Positions 1-8,929 of a stretch of DNA of 64,000 nt are shown one piece after another (positions within the stretch are counted from its first letter, which is position 1; each line of letters opens with the position of its first letter). This DNA is from JAMZMI01 sp049115715 (GTDB lineage: Bacteria > Bacteroidota > Bacteroidia > Cytophagales > Cyclobacteriaceae). The stretch spans positions 55,304-119,303 of the forward strand of contig JAGDZQ010000007.1 in NCBI GenBank assembly GCA_049115715.1, given 5' to 3'. A program made the translations under genes and the position numbers. Under the pieces are notes generated by a model, which was not told where the DNA came from, ran no database searches, and saw only the letters and a list, made by a program, of their open reading frames with translations.

Positions 1-166
1 AAAGAATACCAAATTCATGGTATTTGAGAATCTATAATTTAGAAATAGCTTTGGAAATACTTATATAATAGGGAAATCAGTATTTTTGCTCAAACTGAAT
101 GCGGAAACATTAAAATGAACTGAAAAGTTTCACAGGTTCCAAAGTCGGTTTAGCAAAACATTAAAC

Positions 167-187
167 ATGAAAACAAAAACAAAATGA
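167..187 (+). other. Six-codon mini-ORF overlapping the next start
   Basis: ATG AAA ACA AAA ACA AAA TGA reads as the peptide MKTKTK. Its stop TGA (185-187) overlaps the ATG of the lipoprotein gene at 184 as ATGA. It may be a translated leader coupling ribosomes onto the lipoprotein gene, or chance in an A-rich leader. The rest of 1-183 holds no recognisable gene. Confidence 0.2.
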
Positions 188-747
188 GAATTTTTACAAC
201 CGTCTTATCTTTATGTGTTCTCGTAATTTTCACAAACTGCGGGGAAGAAGGTGTAGGGTTTAACATTGGGAAAGAATTTCCTCTGGAAATCCCCGTCGAT
301 CTTGGCACATTTCCAACAACCATCCCTGGTGTAAACCCACCTGAATTTTCTGAAAGTGCCTCCTATGATATCAACAAGGTTGATGAATTCAGCGGAGAAA
401 GTATTGAAGAAGTTGTATTCAATGGAGTTTCTTACGGTATCACTGGAGTAAATGAATCAGGTGAATCAGGCGAAAACATTACTGTAGAAGATTTATCATT
501 GGTAATAAGCTACAATGGAGACGTACTTGCTACCATTGATGTAGCTAGTGATTTACCTACTGATAAACTTGCAAATCTTTCAGCGATTCCTGTCACAGGG
601 TTAGACGCTGATAATCTTTCTCAAATTCTTAAAGATGGAGGAGAAATTGATACAGAGGTTACCTTTGACTTTGGAGAAGTTCCTGGATCTGGCTTTGATT
701 TCAACTTCGTATTCTATTTCGATGTAATTGCCAAAATAAGAGAATAA
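184..747 (+). CDS. Unknown lipoprotein, 187 aa
   Basis: The first ~20 residues form a lipoprotein signal with a clear lipobox ending at the cysteine in FTNCG, so the mature protein is probably anchored in the outer membrane or exported to the surface. The rest is acidic and rich in beta-type sequence and Gly/Asp/Glu, and ends in alternating aromatic residues (FDFNFVFYFDV). I recognise no family. It lies 26 bases upstream of a DUF6588 protein on the same strand, so the two are probably co-transcribed and may act together in the envelope. Start at 184 is supported by the signal peptide. Function unknown. Confidence 0.75.
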   Translation: MRIFTTVLSLCVLVIFTNCGEEGVGFNIGKEFPLEIPVDLGTFPTTIPGVNPPEFSESASYDINKVDEFSGESIEEVVFNGVSYGITGVNESGESGENITVEDLSLVISYNGDVLATIDVASDLPTDKLANLSAIPVTGLDADNLSQILKDGGEIDTEVTFDFGEVPGSGFDFNFVFYFDVIAKIRE

Positions 748-773
748 CCTATCACCGATCTAAATAAAAAAAT

Positions 774-1796
774 ATGAAAAAGATATATATAGCTATACTA
801 ATGATTGGAGCAATGAATTTATCTTCATTTGCTCAAGACATTGATCTTGACACTTTCCTAGAGGGAGGTGTGGGAAATGCAAATAACTTATTAGAAGGGT
901 ATTTAGAACCTGCTTTTGCTGGATTTGGGTATGCACTGAATTCAGGATGGTATAATACAGGAAAACCTCACAAACTGCTTGGCTTTGATCTTACTTTTGG
1001 GTTGAATATGGCTCAGGTTCCCAATAGTGCCAACACATTCAAGTTCAACGAAAGTAATTTCACCAACATTACTTTAGAGAATCCAATTAACCCTGACTCT
1101 CCACTTTTTGGAACGAATGAGTTACCTACTCTTTTTGGACCCAACTTGAATGCTGATGATATCCCCTTTTTAGTCTTCAACTCTGGAACTGATGATGAAG
1201 TGCGTTTCACTTCTCCAACTGGATCTGGAATTGATGAAGTTTTACCGTTTGTGGCTGTACCTGCTCCTTACGCTCAATTCGGGATAGGTTTGATAAAGAA
1301 CACAGACTTAAAAATCAGATTGGTACCGGAACAAGAGGTTGATGGAAATTCGATAAAAATGTTCGGAATTGGTGTTATGCATGATGTAAAACAATGGATT
1401 CCTGGGATTAAGAACCTCCCATTCGATTTAAGTGGTTTCTTCGGGTATACAAGCATGGAAACTGTTGCAACGATAGATGAGAACGCGGGTCAAACTGCAG
1501 TATTCAACGTTTCTGGAACGACTCTTCAAGGAATAATATCAAAAAAACTGGCTATACTAACTGTATATGGAGGACTAGGTTTTACGACCTCTAAAACAGA
1601 ATTCAAAATGCTAGGTGACTATAGCGACATCCTTTCTGAAGACCCTATTGATCCTATTAACATCTCGAGTAACAATGGAGGTGCAAGAGCTAATATAGGT
1701 GCAAGGTTGAAATTGCTTATTCTCACTTTCCATGTTGAATATGCACTTCAAAAATACAATACAATTACGGCAGGAGTAGGATTGAGTCTTAGGTAA
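774..1796 (+). CDS. DUF6588-like envelope protein
   Basis: A 340-aa protein with a signal peptide (cleavage after SSFAQ). The mature part looks like a secreted or outer-membrane beta-rich protein. It shares long blocks with the protein at 52950-54032 (-): an N-terminal segment with GWYNTGKPHKLLGF against GWYSTARPHKVLGF, and a central block MHDVKQWIPG followed by NLPFDLS in both. I believe this is the DUF6588 family, common in Bacteroidota and of unknown function. It follows the lipoprotein at 184-747 and is followed by a strong terminator, so the two form a small operon. The family name is from memory; the paralogy is visible directly. Confidence 0.8.
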   Translation: MKKIYIAILMIGAMNLSSFAQDIDLDTFLEGGVGNANNLLEGYLEPAFAGFGYALNSGWYNTGKPHKLLGFDLTFGLNMAQVPNSANTFKFNESNFTNITLENPINPDSPLFGTNELPTLFGPNLNADDIPFLVFNSGTDDEVRFTSPTGSGIDEVLPFVAVPAPYAQFGIGLIKNTDLKIRLVPEQEVDGNSIKMFGIGVMHDVKQWIPGIKNLPFDLSGFFGYTSMETVATIDENAGQTAVFNVSGTTLQGIISKKLAILTVYGGLGFTTSKTEFKMLGDYSDILSEDPIDPINISSNNGGARANIGARLKLLILTFHVEYALQKYNTITAGVGLSLR

Positions 1797-1818
1797 TAAA
1801 AAAATATCTATTAAGTTT

Positions 1819-1848
1819 AAACCCTGGCGATTCGTCAGGGTTTTTTTA
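1819..1848 (+). terminator. Intrinsic terminator
   Basis: The inverted repeat AACCCTGGC / GTCAGGGTT with a small loop is followed by seven T residues. It lies 23 bases after the stop of the DUF6588 gene and ends the lipoprotein-DUF6588 transcript. Confidence 0.85.
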
Positions 1849-1871
1849 TTGTATTCACAACACAACCCCAG

Positions 1872-3785
1872 TTGAAAAAAGGCTTACTACTATATTCAAT
1901 CTTACTTTTTTTATGTAACTCTTCTCTCCTTGCTCAAAAGAAGACTGTCAAAATCCAAAAAGGACAGATTCTCATTCTAGAAGACTCCATAATTGCTCCT
2001 AAGAAAGACACGCTATTCATTTGTGAGCCAGATACTAAATATAAAATCCGAAATAACCCATACGCTAGTTCAGATCTTTTCTATAAAGGGTTAAAAGAGA
2101 AATCCAGCAATAACAAAGTCACGGACAGGTTATCAGACCTTTTCCTTGTAAGTCCTAACAAACAAACACTTGCCAGTGCCAAAGCAGGAATATCAAGTGA
2201 GGTAGCGTTTAAAAAGTATGAGGGTAAAATAATAAGAAACATACGGTTCAAGCATGTAGATATGCTAGAAGGTAGTGTTCAGGATACGTTGAGATTTTCT
2301 TCTTCTGAGCTATCTATTTTTGCCAATAAGTCTCATTATAGCACCAAAGAATGGGTTCTGAAAAGTAATATGAATATTAGAGAGGGTCAAAAAGCAGATC
2401 CGTTTATCCTTGCCGACAATGAAAGACTTTTAAGACAGCTACTTTATGTAGAAGACGCCAAAATATACATAAAGCAACATGGACAATATATTGACCTGAT
2501 CGTTGCGGTAAAAGACAGGTTGGCTTGGGGATTTCAAGGGAGCTACAGCAATTCAAATCAATTTGGATTTGAGGTATTTAACAGATCTGTGGCCGGACTT
2601 GGCAGGTTTGGATCTATCGGCTACTATCACAACTCTAAGTCAAGTCCTGTTCACGGGTACTCCTTAAGGGTAGGAGGTCAAAACACATTAAAATTGATAA
2701 CCAGCTGGGAAGTAAGCCGATCAGATTTTTGGGACAAGAAAGACCTAGGATTGGATGTGCAAAAGCAATTTGTAACTCCAGAAGTAAAATATGGCGGGGG
2801 ATTGGAACTCCGAACAATTACGGATTCCACGATAGTATTGGATGGTGATACAGAGGATGATAGATTCTATAAATTAAACTTTAGAGATATTTGGGCTGGC
2901 AGATCTTTCCTGCTACACACAGATGATAAAAGGCGCAACATTGTTTTATCCGGAAGATTCCTTAGGCATAAATTTGATTTTCGGCCTTCGGTTGCAAAAG
3001 ACAGCAATGAAATTTACTACAACCGCAAATTCATCTTAACACAAGCATCTTACGCGAAGCAAAAATTTATAAAATCTAACTATGTCCTTGGGTTCGGAAT
3101 ATCGGAGGATATACCGGTGGGATATAGGTTCTCAATTTTGTACGGTCGGGATTTCAACGAATTCTTCACCCAAAATTATGCGGGATTTCAATACTTCTTA
3201 TCTAAATATATCAAAGGAAAAGGATACTTCTTAATCAATGTGCAGCTCGGAGGGTTTGCTAAAAAAGTGCTTAAAACTGGCGTATATGGTGCAAGTACAA
3301 CATATTACACCCCTTTGATAAACATTGGTGCTTTTGGTAGATACAAAAACAGAACATTTATCTCTGCAGGATATACCAACGGTTACAGGCAACCTCAAGC
3401 CAGAAACCTTACACTTGAAGGACGCATAAGAGACATAAACGGCGTAAGAACTGTAGGAGATATAGCCAAATTCTTAAAGCTGGAGTCTGTATTATTCACA
3501 CCATGGTATTTTTATGGCTTTCGGTTTGCACCTTTCGTATATGGAAGCGTAAGCACTGTTATTGATAACAGAACAACGGCTATGAATCACAGTTTTGATT
3601 CATTTGGACTTGGGTTTAGGTTGAAGAATGAAAGTTTGGTTTTTAACACGTTTGAAGTTCGAGCTACTCGATTCGTCGTGGCTCCAAATGATACTGATGA
3701 CTTTTTGATAAGTGTTTCTGTAACCACACCTATCACCTTTAGAAATATATTCAATTACAAACCGAGGCTGATTCCTTTTCAGTAG
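1872..3785 (+). CDS. Omp85/BamA-like outer membrane protein
   Basis: A 637-aa protein with a signal peptide (cleavage near SSLLAQ). Residues ~115-215 look like a POTRA domain (KIIRNIRFKHVD..., then ILADNERLLRQLLYVEDAKI). The remaining ~400 residues have the alternating aromatic pattern and turn spacing of a beta-barrel. This architecture suggests an Omp85-superfamily or surface-antigen protein; cargo unknown. The start is TTG at 1872: it gives a perfect MKKGLLLYS-type signal peptide, and no ATG or GTG precedes it in frame. It follows a terminator, so it probably has its own promoter in the short gap 1849-1871 or relies on read-through. It is too short and single-POTRA to be the essential BamA. 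Confidence 0.75.
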   Translation: MKKGLLLYSILLFLCNSSLLAQKKTVKIQKGQILILEDSIIAPKKDTLFICEPDTKYKIRNNPYASSDLFYKGLKEKSSNNKVTDRLSDLFLVSPNKQTLASAKAGISSEVAFKKYEGKIIRNIRFKHVDMLEGSVQDTLRFSSSELSIFANKSHYSTKEWVLKSNMNIREGQKADPFILADNERLLRQLLYVEDAKIYIKQHGQYIDLIVAVKDRLAWGFQGSYSNSNQFGFEVFNRSVAGLGRFGSIGYYHNSKSSPVHGYSLRVGGQNTLKLITSWEVSRSDFWDKKDLGLDVQKQFVTPEVKYGGGLELRTITDSTIVLDGDTEDDRFYKLNFRDIWAGRSFLLHTDDKRRNIVLSGRFLRHKFDFRPSVAKDSNEIYYNRKFILTQASYAKQKFIKSNYVLGFGISEDIPVGYRFSILYGRDFNEFFTQNYAGFQYFLSKYIKGKGYFLINVQLGGFAKKVLKTGVYGASTTYYTPLINIGAFGRYKNRTFISAGYTNGYRQPQARNLTLEGRIRDINGVRTVGDIAKFLKLESVLFTPWYFYGFRFAPFVYGSVSTVIDNRTTAMNHSFDSFGLGFRLKNESLVFNTFEVRATRFVVAPNDTDDFLISVSVTTPITFRNIFNYKPRLIPFQ

Positions 3786-3799
3786 GTTAAAAAAAGAAA

Positions 3800-3819
3800 A
3801 GTCCCGATAGTTCGGGACT
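3800..3819. terminator. Perfect 8-bp hairpin after the Omp85-like gene
   Basis: AGTCCCGA / TCGGGACT with a 4-base loop. The T-rich tail (TTTTCTTTTTTT) is on the minus-strand side; the plus side has only CTTC. It can end the upstream plus-strand gene by folding, but as a classical terminator it fits transcripts coming from the minus direction better. Confidence 0.55.
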
Positions 3820-3911
3820 CTTCAAATTGTCAAACAGGTGTATGAATTAATTTGTGTTATGCATTGGTATATACGACTAATAATAAAAAGGTAACCCTTC
3901 AATGTAAAAAA

Positions 3912-4382
3912 ATGATTAAAGTTTTATTTGTATGCTTAGGAAACATCTGCAGATCCCCTCTTGCAGAAGCTATATTCAATCAGAAAATCAAAGAAAAAGG
4001 TCTGGAAAATGTAGTCTCATCAGATTCTGCTGGCACATCCAATTATCACATCGGAGAACAACCTGATGAAAGAAGCATTCAGGTCTCGCTCAATCACAAC
4101 GTACCCATAAATCACTTAGGTAGACAATTGGTAAGGAAAGACGGAGAAACGTTCACCTACATTTTAGCTATGGACAGGTCTAACCATAGAAACACAATTC
4201 ATACCCTCAACAACACGCATGAGGGATTGTTTCTTATGAGAGATTTTGACCCGGACGAAACTGGAGCCGATGTACCAGACCCTTATTATGGTGGTAAAGA
4301 TGGATTTCAAGAGGTTTATGATATTTTGGATAGGTCTATCGAAAAATTCATCCAGTTCCTTAAAGAAAAACATGATCTGTAA
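3912..4382 (+). CDS. Low-molecular-weight protein-tyrosine phosphatase
   Basis: A 156-aa cytoplasmic phosphatase of the LMW-PTP family. It starts with the P-loop VCLGNICRS (nucleophile Cys8, Arg14, the C-x5-R-S motif) and has the general-acid aspartate in VPDPYY (Asp123). The reading frame stays open upstream to 3852, but the start at 3912 gives the usual family N-terminus (MIKVLFVCLGN), so I chose it. The stop overlaps the next ATG by one base, so it is translationally coupled to a fructosamine-kinase family gene. In other bacteria this pairing is known, and the phosphatase partner is reported to remove phosphate from glycating sugar phosphates on proteins. A deglycation role is therefore more likely here than tyrosine-kinase signalling. 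Confidence 0.93.
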   Translation: MIKVLFVCLGNICRSPLAEAIFNQKIKEKGLENVVSSDSAGTSNYHIGEQPDERSIQVSLNHNVPINHLGRQLVRKDGETFTYILAMDRSNHRNTIHTLNNTHEGLFLMRDFDPDETGADVPDPYYGGKDGFQEVYDILDRSIEKFIQFLKEKHDL

Positions 4383-5251
4383 TGAAAGAAGGTTGTTTCA
4401 TTAAGGCTGCACTTGAAACCACTCTGAGTAAAAAAATTGATATTCTCTCTGGAAACATTGTTTTAGGAGGAGATATTAGTAAAGCCTCTTCGATTCAAAC
4501 CGAAGAGGGCAACTTCTTTATTAAATGGAATACACATGCGATACCTGACCTGTTCGAAAAGGAAGTTCACGGGCTTGCAATTCTTAAATCAACTAACACC
4601 ATTAACATCCCTGAGGTAATTGGATTTGGCTCGGTTGAAAATCAATATTATTTAATTATTGAGCTTATTGAAAGGGGAGCTCCAAACTCTAAGTTTTGGG
4701 ATTCTTTTGGTCAACAATTGGCAGACCTCCACAGGCACTCTAGTCCTAACTATGGATTGGATATAGACAATTTTATTGGACGTTTACCACAGATAAACAA
4801 ACAGCACGAAAATTGGGTTGATTTTTTCGTAGAAAATAGACTTGATTATCAATTGCAACTTGGCTTAACCAATCAAGTCCTGACTGCAGCTTTTGCTTCA
4901 AAAATCGAGAAGCTATATAATAAACTCCCTACCCTTCTTCCCACCGAAAAACCTGCATTACTTCATGGAGATTTATGGAGTGGAAATTTCTTATGTGATC
5001 AAAAAGGTAATCCATGCATTTATGACCCTGCAGTATACTATGGAAACAGAGAAATGGAAATCGCATTCACTCAGTTATTTGGCGGATTTGATTCCAGATT
5101 CTACCATGCTTATAATGAAGCATTTCCATTGCAAAAGGGATTTGAAGAAAGAAAAGACCTCTACAATATCTATCCTCTACTTGTTCATGCGAACCTGTTT
5201 GGGGGATCGTATGCTAGCAGTGTAGATAGAATCCTTAGTAGATTTATTTAA
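4382..5251 (+). CDS. Fructosamine/ketosamine 3-kinase family protein
   Basis: A 289-aa kinase of the FN3K family (bacterial YniA-like), which phosphorylates sugars attached to protein amino groups at the third carbon and so makes the adduct fall off. Visible marks are the ATP-site lysine region (FFIKWN), the catalytic loop LLHGDLWSGNF (residues ~193-203) and the metal-binding YDPAVYYGNRE (~214-224) followed by FTQLFGGF. Bacterial homologues prefer ribulosamines and erythrulosamines. It is coupled to the LMW-PTP upstream by a one-base overlap. Its 3' end overlaps the convergent aspartokinase gene by 8 bases. Length and motifs are complete. Confidence 0.92.
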   Translation: MKEGCFIKAALETTLSKKIDILSGNIVLGGDISKASSIQTEEGNFFIKWNTHAIPDLFEKEVHGLAILKSTNTINIPEVIGFGSVENQYYLIIELIERGAPNSKFWDSFGQQLADLHRHSSPNYGLDIDNFIGRLPQINKQHENWVDFFVENRLDYQLQLGLTNQVLTAAFASKIEKLYNKLPTLLPTEKPALLHGDLWSGNFLCDQKGNPCIYDPAVYYGNREMEIAFTQLFGGFDSRFYHAYNEAFPLQKGFEERKDLYNIYPLLVHANLFGGSYASSVDRILSRFI

Positions 5252-6476
5252 CACGATACACTACTTGATAGTTACTTCTTGATTTTTCTTCTATAATGAT
5301 CTCAATACCTTTAGGAAGCATCTCAAAAGAACCTTCTTGATAGTTTTTTATAGTAGCCAGGGATAGGCCTGTATTATACAATACCTGAAAATCCTCATTA
5401 AGTTGATCGATTATACGCTCTCGCTTCTTTTCATTATCATCCATACAAAAAGTAAATGTAAGGGCCGAATTATGGATTAAGTTGGCTTTTACATTTGTAC
5501 CATTTAATGCATTTAGGATGGCACTCATCTTTCGCTCATCCATAAAACTATTGTCCTTTACCCGAGCGGACACAAGCAGCTGATTTTCTTTAAAAATAAA
5601 ACAGGTTTTGGTGCTTGTCTTCTTATCCTCGGATATTTCAGTGCCTGAGTAGTCTGGCTGCAAAAACGATTTAACGAATAAAGGAATACCCCCCTTAGCA
5701 AGTGGATGAATCGTCTTTGGATGGATAACCTTAGCTCCATAGTAAGTCATCTCTATTACTTCTTGATAGCTGACATGATCAAATTTCTCCGCTTCAGGAA
5801 AAATCTTAGGATCTGCATTGAGTAAACCTGGGACGTCTTTCCATACTGTCAGGCTAGCTGCTTTAAGAATACTTGCAAAAATTGCTCCTGAGAAGTCCGA
5901 GCCTTCTCTGCCCAGAGTCGTAGTTTGACCATGATCATTTCCCGCGATAAACCCTTGCGTCACAATAGCGCCATGCTTGAGTAAGTCTGGAAAATCTCTA
6001 GCAATTAGCTTCTCTGTCTTTCCCCAATCAACTTCAGCCTCAGTGAAACAAGCGTCGGTCCTGATATAGTCGCGTGCATCTACCCAATTGGTATTCAAAT
6101 ATTTAGCTATAATAGTAGTTGATAAAAGCTCCCCAAAAGCGATTATTCTATCTTGAAAAGCAAGCTCATCAGTTGCCTCTTCGCCCAAAGCAGTTACTAA
6201 TTCATCTTCCAAAACCGTTTGCTCGCCTGGGACATAACCTAAAAGTTGATCGCTGATTTTTCTATGATGATCAATTACAGACTTAGTGAGAATCTCAAAA
6301 TTTTGACCGCCTAGTTTCTGCTTGACTATTGAGGTCAAATCATTGGTTGTCTTTCCCATTGCAGAAATCACAATTATGAGTTGCTCAGAAGAATCATTCT
6401 TAACAATTTCGGCAAGATTTTGAACTCCTTTTGCATCTTTTACAGAAGCGCCTCCAAACTTATAAACTCTTAACAT
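5244..6476 (-). CDS. Aspartate kinase, monofunctional
   Basis: A 410-aa aspartokinase, the first step of the aspartate pathway to lysine/diaminopimelate, threonine and methionine. It begins with the signature KFGGASV, has LGREGSDFSG in the kinase domain (~195-205) and a regulatory ACT-like region from about residue 300, including ATIKNY near the end. There is no homoserine dehydrogenase part. It is divergent from fbp with a 59-base gap, and a TAATTTTG element at 6492-6499 may serve as a -7 box for fbp. The 3' end overlaps the convergent kinase gene by 8 bases. Which end product inhibits it cannot be read from the sequence. Confidence 0.93.
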   Translation of the reverse strand: MLRVYKFGGASVKDAKGVQNLAEIVKNDSSEQLIIVISAMGKTTNDLTSIVKQKLGGQNFEILTKSVIDHHRKISDQLLGYVPGEQTVLEDELVTALGEEATDELAFQDRIIAFGELLSTTIIAKYLNTNWVDARDYIRTDACFTEAEVDWGKTEKLIARDFPDLLKHGAIVTQGFIAGNDHGQTTTLGREGSDFSGAIFASILKAASLTVWKDVPGLLNADPKIFPEAEKFDHVSYQEVIEMTYYGAKVIHPKTIHPLAKGGIPLFVKSFLQPDYSGTEISEDKKTSTKTCFIFKENQLLVSARVKDNSFMDERKMSAILNALNGTNVKANLIHNSALTFTFCMDDNEKKRERIIDQLNEDFQVLYNTGLSLATIKNYQEGSFEMLPKGIEIIIEEKSRSNYQVVYRVK

Positions 6477-6535
6477 TAGGACTAAATAAAGTAATTTTGC
6501 ATGATTAATACCTTCCTACAATCTAAATCTGAAGA

Positions 6536-7528
6536 ATGGATTCAAATGAAAACCTGGGATTACCAATAGGTACTACTCTAGACCGATTTATCAAAAGTAA
6601 GCAAGACGAGTTTGAGTTCGCTTCGGGTGACTTATCTCAGCTTTTAAGAGACATAGGACTTGCCGGAAAAATCATTAATCGTGAAGTGAACAAATCTGGT
6701 TTGCTCGAAATATCAGGAGCTTTTGGTTCTAAAAACGTACAAGGAGAAGATCAACAAAAAATGGATGTCATAGCAGACATTCGATTTACCAGAGCACTCA
6801 ATAATGGAGGGCAAGTTTGCGCCATTGTAAGTGAAGAAGACGAAGAAGTTATAAAGCTGGATAAGCAAGGAAAATATGTCGTATGTATGGACCCTCTGGA
6901 TGGATCTTCTAACATAGACGTAAACGTTTCAATTGGAACTATCTTTTCCATTTACAGAAGAGTATCACCACAGGGAACTGAAGTCATATCAGAAGATTTA
7001 ATGCAACCAGGGACGGAGCAAGTAGCTGCAGGTTATATTTTATATGGGTCGTCTACTATGCTTGTTTATACAACAGGTCATGGAGTAAATGGATTCACAC
7101 TTGAGCCATCCTTAGGCGAGTTTGTGCTATCTCATGTAAATATGAGGTACCCCGAAAACGGGAAAATTTATTCTATTAATGAAGGAGCATGGAAAAATTT
7201 CAGTGACGAATTACAACGCTACATTATGTGGTGTAAGGAAACTGGTCTGACAGCCCGATACATAGGCTCGCTTGTGGCTGATTTTCATAGAAACATGTTG
7301 AAGGGAGGAATTTATATTTACCCTGCTACTTCAAATGCTCCCAGCGGGAAATTAAGGTTACTTTATGAGTGCAATTCGCTTGCGTTTATAGCAGAACAAG
7401 CTGGAGGTGTAGCAACAGATGGGAAAAATAGAATCCTGGAAATCAAACCAAGTGCTTTTCATCAGAGATCGCCCCTGTACATAGGTTCCAAAAATATGGT
7501 AAGCAAAGCGCATGAATTTGTCGTATAA
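6536..7528 (+). CDS. fbp: Fructose-1,6-bisphosphatase, class I
   Basis: A 330-aa class I FBPase that converts fructose-1,6-bisphosphate to fructose-6-phosphate in gluconeogenesis. The metal and substrate site is clear: VSEEDEEV, then MDPLDGSSNID (~120-130), and later the substrate-binding RYIGSLVADFHR and KGGIYIYPA segments. Full family length. It stands alone on the plus strand, divergent from the aspartokinase gene. The fold and motifs leave little doubt. Confidence 0.96.
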   Translation: MDSNENLGLPIGTTLDRFIKSKQDEFEFASGDLSQLLRDIGLAGKIINREVNKSGLLEISGAFGSKNVQGEDQQKMDVIADIRFTRALNNGGQVCAIVSEEDEEVIKLDKQGKYVVCMDPLDGSSNIDVNVSIGTIFSIYRRVSPQGTEVISEDLMQPGTEQVAAGYILYGSSTMLVYTTGHGVNGFTLEPSLGEFVLSHVNMRYPENGKIYSINEGAWKNFSDELQRYIMWCKETGLTARYIGSLVADFHRNMLKGGIYIYPATSNAPSGKLRLLYECNSLAFIAEQAGGVATDGKNRILEIKPSAFHQRSPLYIGSKNMVSKAHEFVV

Positions 7529-7543
7529 GGGTTGTACGTCACA

Positions 7544-7586
7544 TAAAAAAAGAAAAGCCCCACAATCTATCGCTAGAAAGCAGGGC
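7544..7586 (-). terminator. Minus-strand terminator
   Basis: On the minus strand GCCCTGC pairs with GTGGGGC (seven pairs including two G-U) around a 16-base loop, followed by TTTTCTTTTTTT. It lies just past the stop of the minus-strand gene at 7663 and in the convergent gap with fbp. Confidence 0.55.
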
Positions 7587-7662
7587 CAATTCACCGCTAG
7601 CGCAAATATAGATCATGGATACCGATTATACAAAGTATAATCACCAATATTAACGATCTCAT

Positions 7663-7962
7663 TCATCCATATTTCGCTCTAGAGATGACTTTTTGCTTTT
7701 GTCTCTCTATAATAGCCTGTGTGAGTAGAGAAGAAATTTGAGTGGGGTTTGATCGCTCTAAGATTTCTTTCAGCTTGTTTTCTTGAATATCTATTCGATA
7801 AAGGACATTAATCAGTCCTGAAAAGTCGTGATCCAGCTTGTATTTAACGACCCTATTGAGTTCAGAAAAAAGCTTCTCAAAAGAAGTATCTTCAGAAATC
7901 TCAATTTCGAAATCCTTACCAACAAGCTCGCAACTCTTCAACGCAAGTTCAGATTCATTCAT
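7663..7962 (-). CDS. Conserved-looking hypothetical, 99 aa
   Basis: A small, probably cytoplasmic, alpha-helical protein with no signal peptide. It is acidic in the first half and ends in a basic RQKQKVISRAKYG. No family recognised. It is the last gene of a minus-strand run (engB, DUF5606, thioesterase, this gene), 16 bases behind the thioesterase and followed by a terminator, which supports it as a real gene. Function unknown. Confidence 0.7.
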   Translation of the reverse strand: MNESELALKSCELVGKDFEIEISEDTSFEKLFSELNRVVKYKLDHDFSGLINVLYRIDIQENKLKEILERSNPTQISSLLTQAIIERQKQKVISRAKYG

Positions 7963-7978
7963 AAGGTGCGAAAATCAG

Positions 7979-8419
7979 TTACTTGTTGAAAATCTGAAAG
8001 TCATCTGTTTTTGGAACTCTATGAAGCATATCTAGTATCTGCTGAGGTGGCACGACCACCTTTCGGCTTCTCAAATCCATAAATGCACCGGTAGCAATTA
8101 CAACGCATGCCAGATCATTATTTTCTTTGAAAACCTGCTGACGAAACTTCCATACTTTGAAATCTTCACGATAAGCCAGAGCGGCACAATTGACCGTGAT
8201 CTTCTCATTCATTCTAACTTCACTCAAAAAGGTAGTGTCTTCATGAAAAAGAACAGGGCCAAATCCAGAAGTAACAAGATCGCTAAGCGGTAAACCTAGC
8301 TCGTCAAACAAGCTCACTCGAACCTGAGCTGCGTAATCATTATACGCAGTGTGACGCATATGAGCATTGGGATCCAGATCAGCCCATATTACTTGATATT
8401 GTATTTGAAATGGCTCCAA
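7979..8419 (-). CDS. Acyl-CoA thioesterase, hotdog fold
   Basis: A 146-aa 4HBT/YbgC-type hotdog thioesterase that hydrolyses acyl-CoA or a related thioester. The N-terminus has the family pattern WADLDPNAHMRHTAY: the catalytic aspartate of the D-x-N/D-x-x-H segment and the residues after it. The next beta strands follow the fold (FHEDTTFLSEVRMNE...). It is 9 bases downstream of the DUF5606 gene and 16 upstream of the hypothetical at 7663, within one operon. Substrate cannot be told. Confidence 0.85.
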   Translation of the reverse strand: MEPFQIQYQVIWADLDPNAHMRHTAYNDYAAQVRVSLFDELGLPLSDLVTSGFGPVLFHEDTTFLSEVRMNEKITVNCAALAYREDFKVWKFRQQVFKENNDLACVVIATGAFMDLRSRKVVVPPQQILDMLHRVPKTDDFQIFNK

Positions 8420-8428
8420 AGCGATTTA

Positions 8429-8869
8429 TTATGCTTCCTTGCCTTTCTTTTCGCTCTCTTTCTCCTCTTCCTTTTCCTCAAAAACTTCCGGGCAAGCTTT
8501 AGCTAAGAGGTTGTACCATGTCACAAGTTTCTTAATGTCCGAAACGTATACTCTTGACTCGTCGTAATCTGGCAAAATGAATTTCAAAAAAGACTTAAGC
8601 TCATCCGGAGTAGAGTTTGACGTAAGGTCTGTGTCTCCATCAAACTCAGAATGAATTTTCACCATTACTTCTTTCAGTGGTTTTGCTCCCTCTTCATCCG
8701 TGGTATAGATAGAAATATCAGACAGAACAGACACTTTATTTTGAATAGAAGAAACAATTTTCTTCTTCGACCCGTCCATCGCCTCTAAAATCACCCCAGC
8801 ACGAGTCGGTGATACAATTTTAAATAAGCCTCCTTTACCTGACAGAGCAGCTATCTCACTAAAATTCAT
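8429..8869 (-). CDS. DUF5606 protein
   Basis: A 146-aa cytoplasmic protein of the Bacteroidota family I know as DUF5606. Its typical opening is ALSGKGGLFKIVSPTRAG, with VILE and SVLSDISIYT following. The C-terminal ~20 residues are a run of Glu and Lys. Function unknown. It is placed between engB and a thioesterase on one strand. Confidence 0.85.
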   Translation of the reverse strand: MNFSEIAALSGKGGLFKIVSPTRAGVILEAMDGSKKKIVSSIQNKVSVLSDISIYTTDEEGAKPLKEVMVKIHSEFDGDTDLTSNSTPDELKSFLKFILPDYDESRVYVSDIKKLVTWYNLLAKACPEVFEEKEEEKESEKKGKEA

Positions 8870-8929
8870 ATTGTGTTATTTGTAAATGAATTTGTAAATC
8901 TAAAAAGTCCTGAAATATGAAAGTAAGGT

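Noticed and set aside
3800..3819. Riboswitch or attenuator at the hairpin
   Set aside because: It is a simple eight-base hairpin after a gene; no larger conserved fold is visible.
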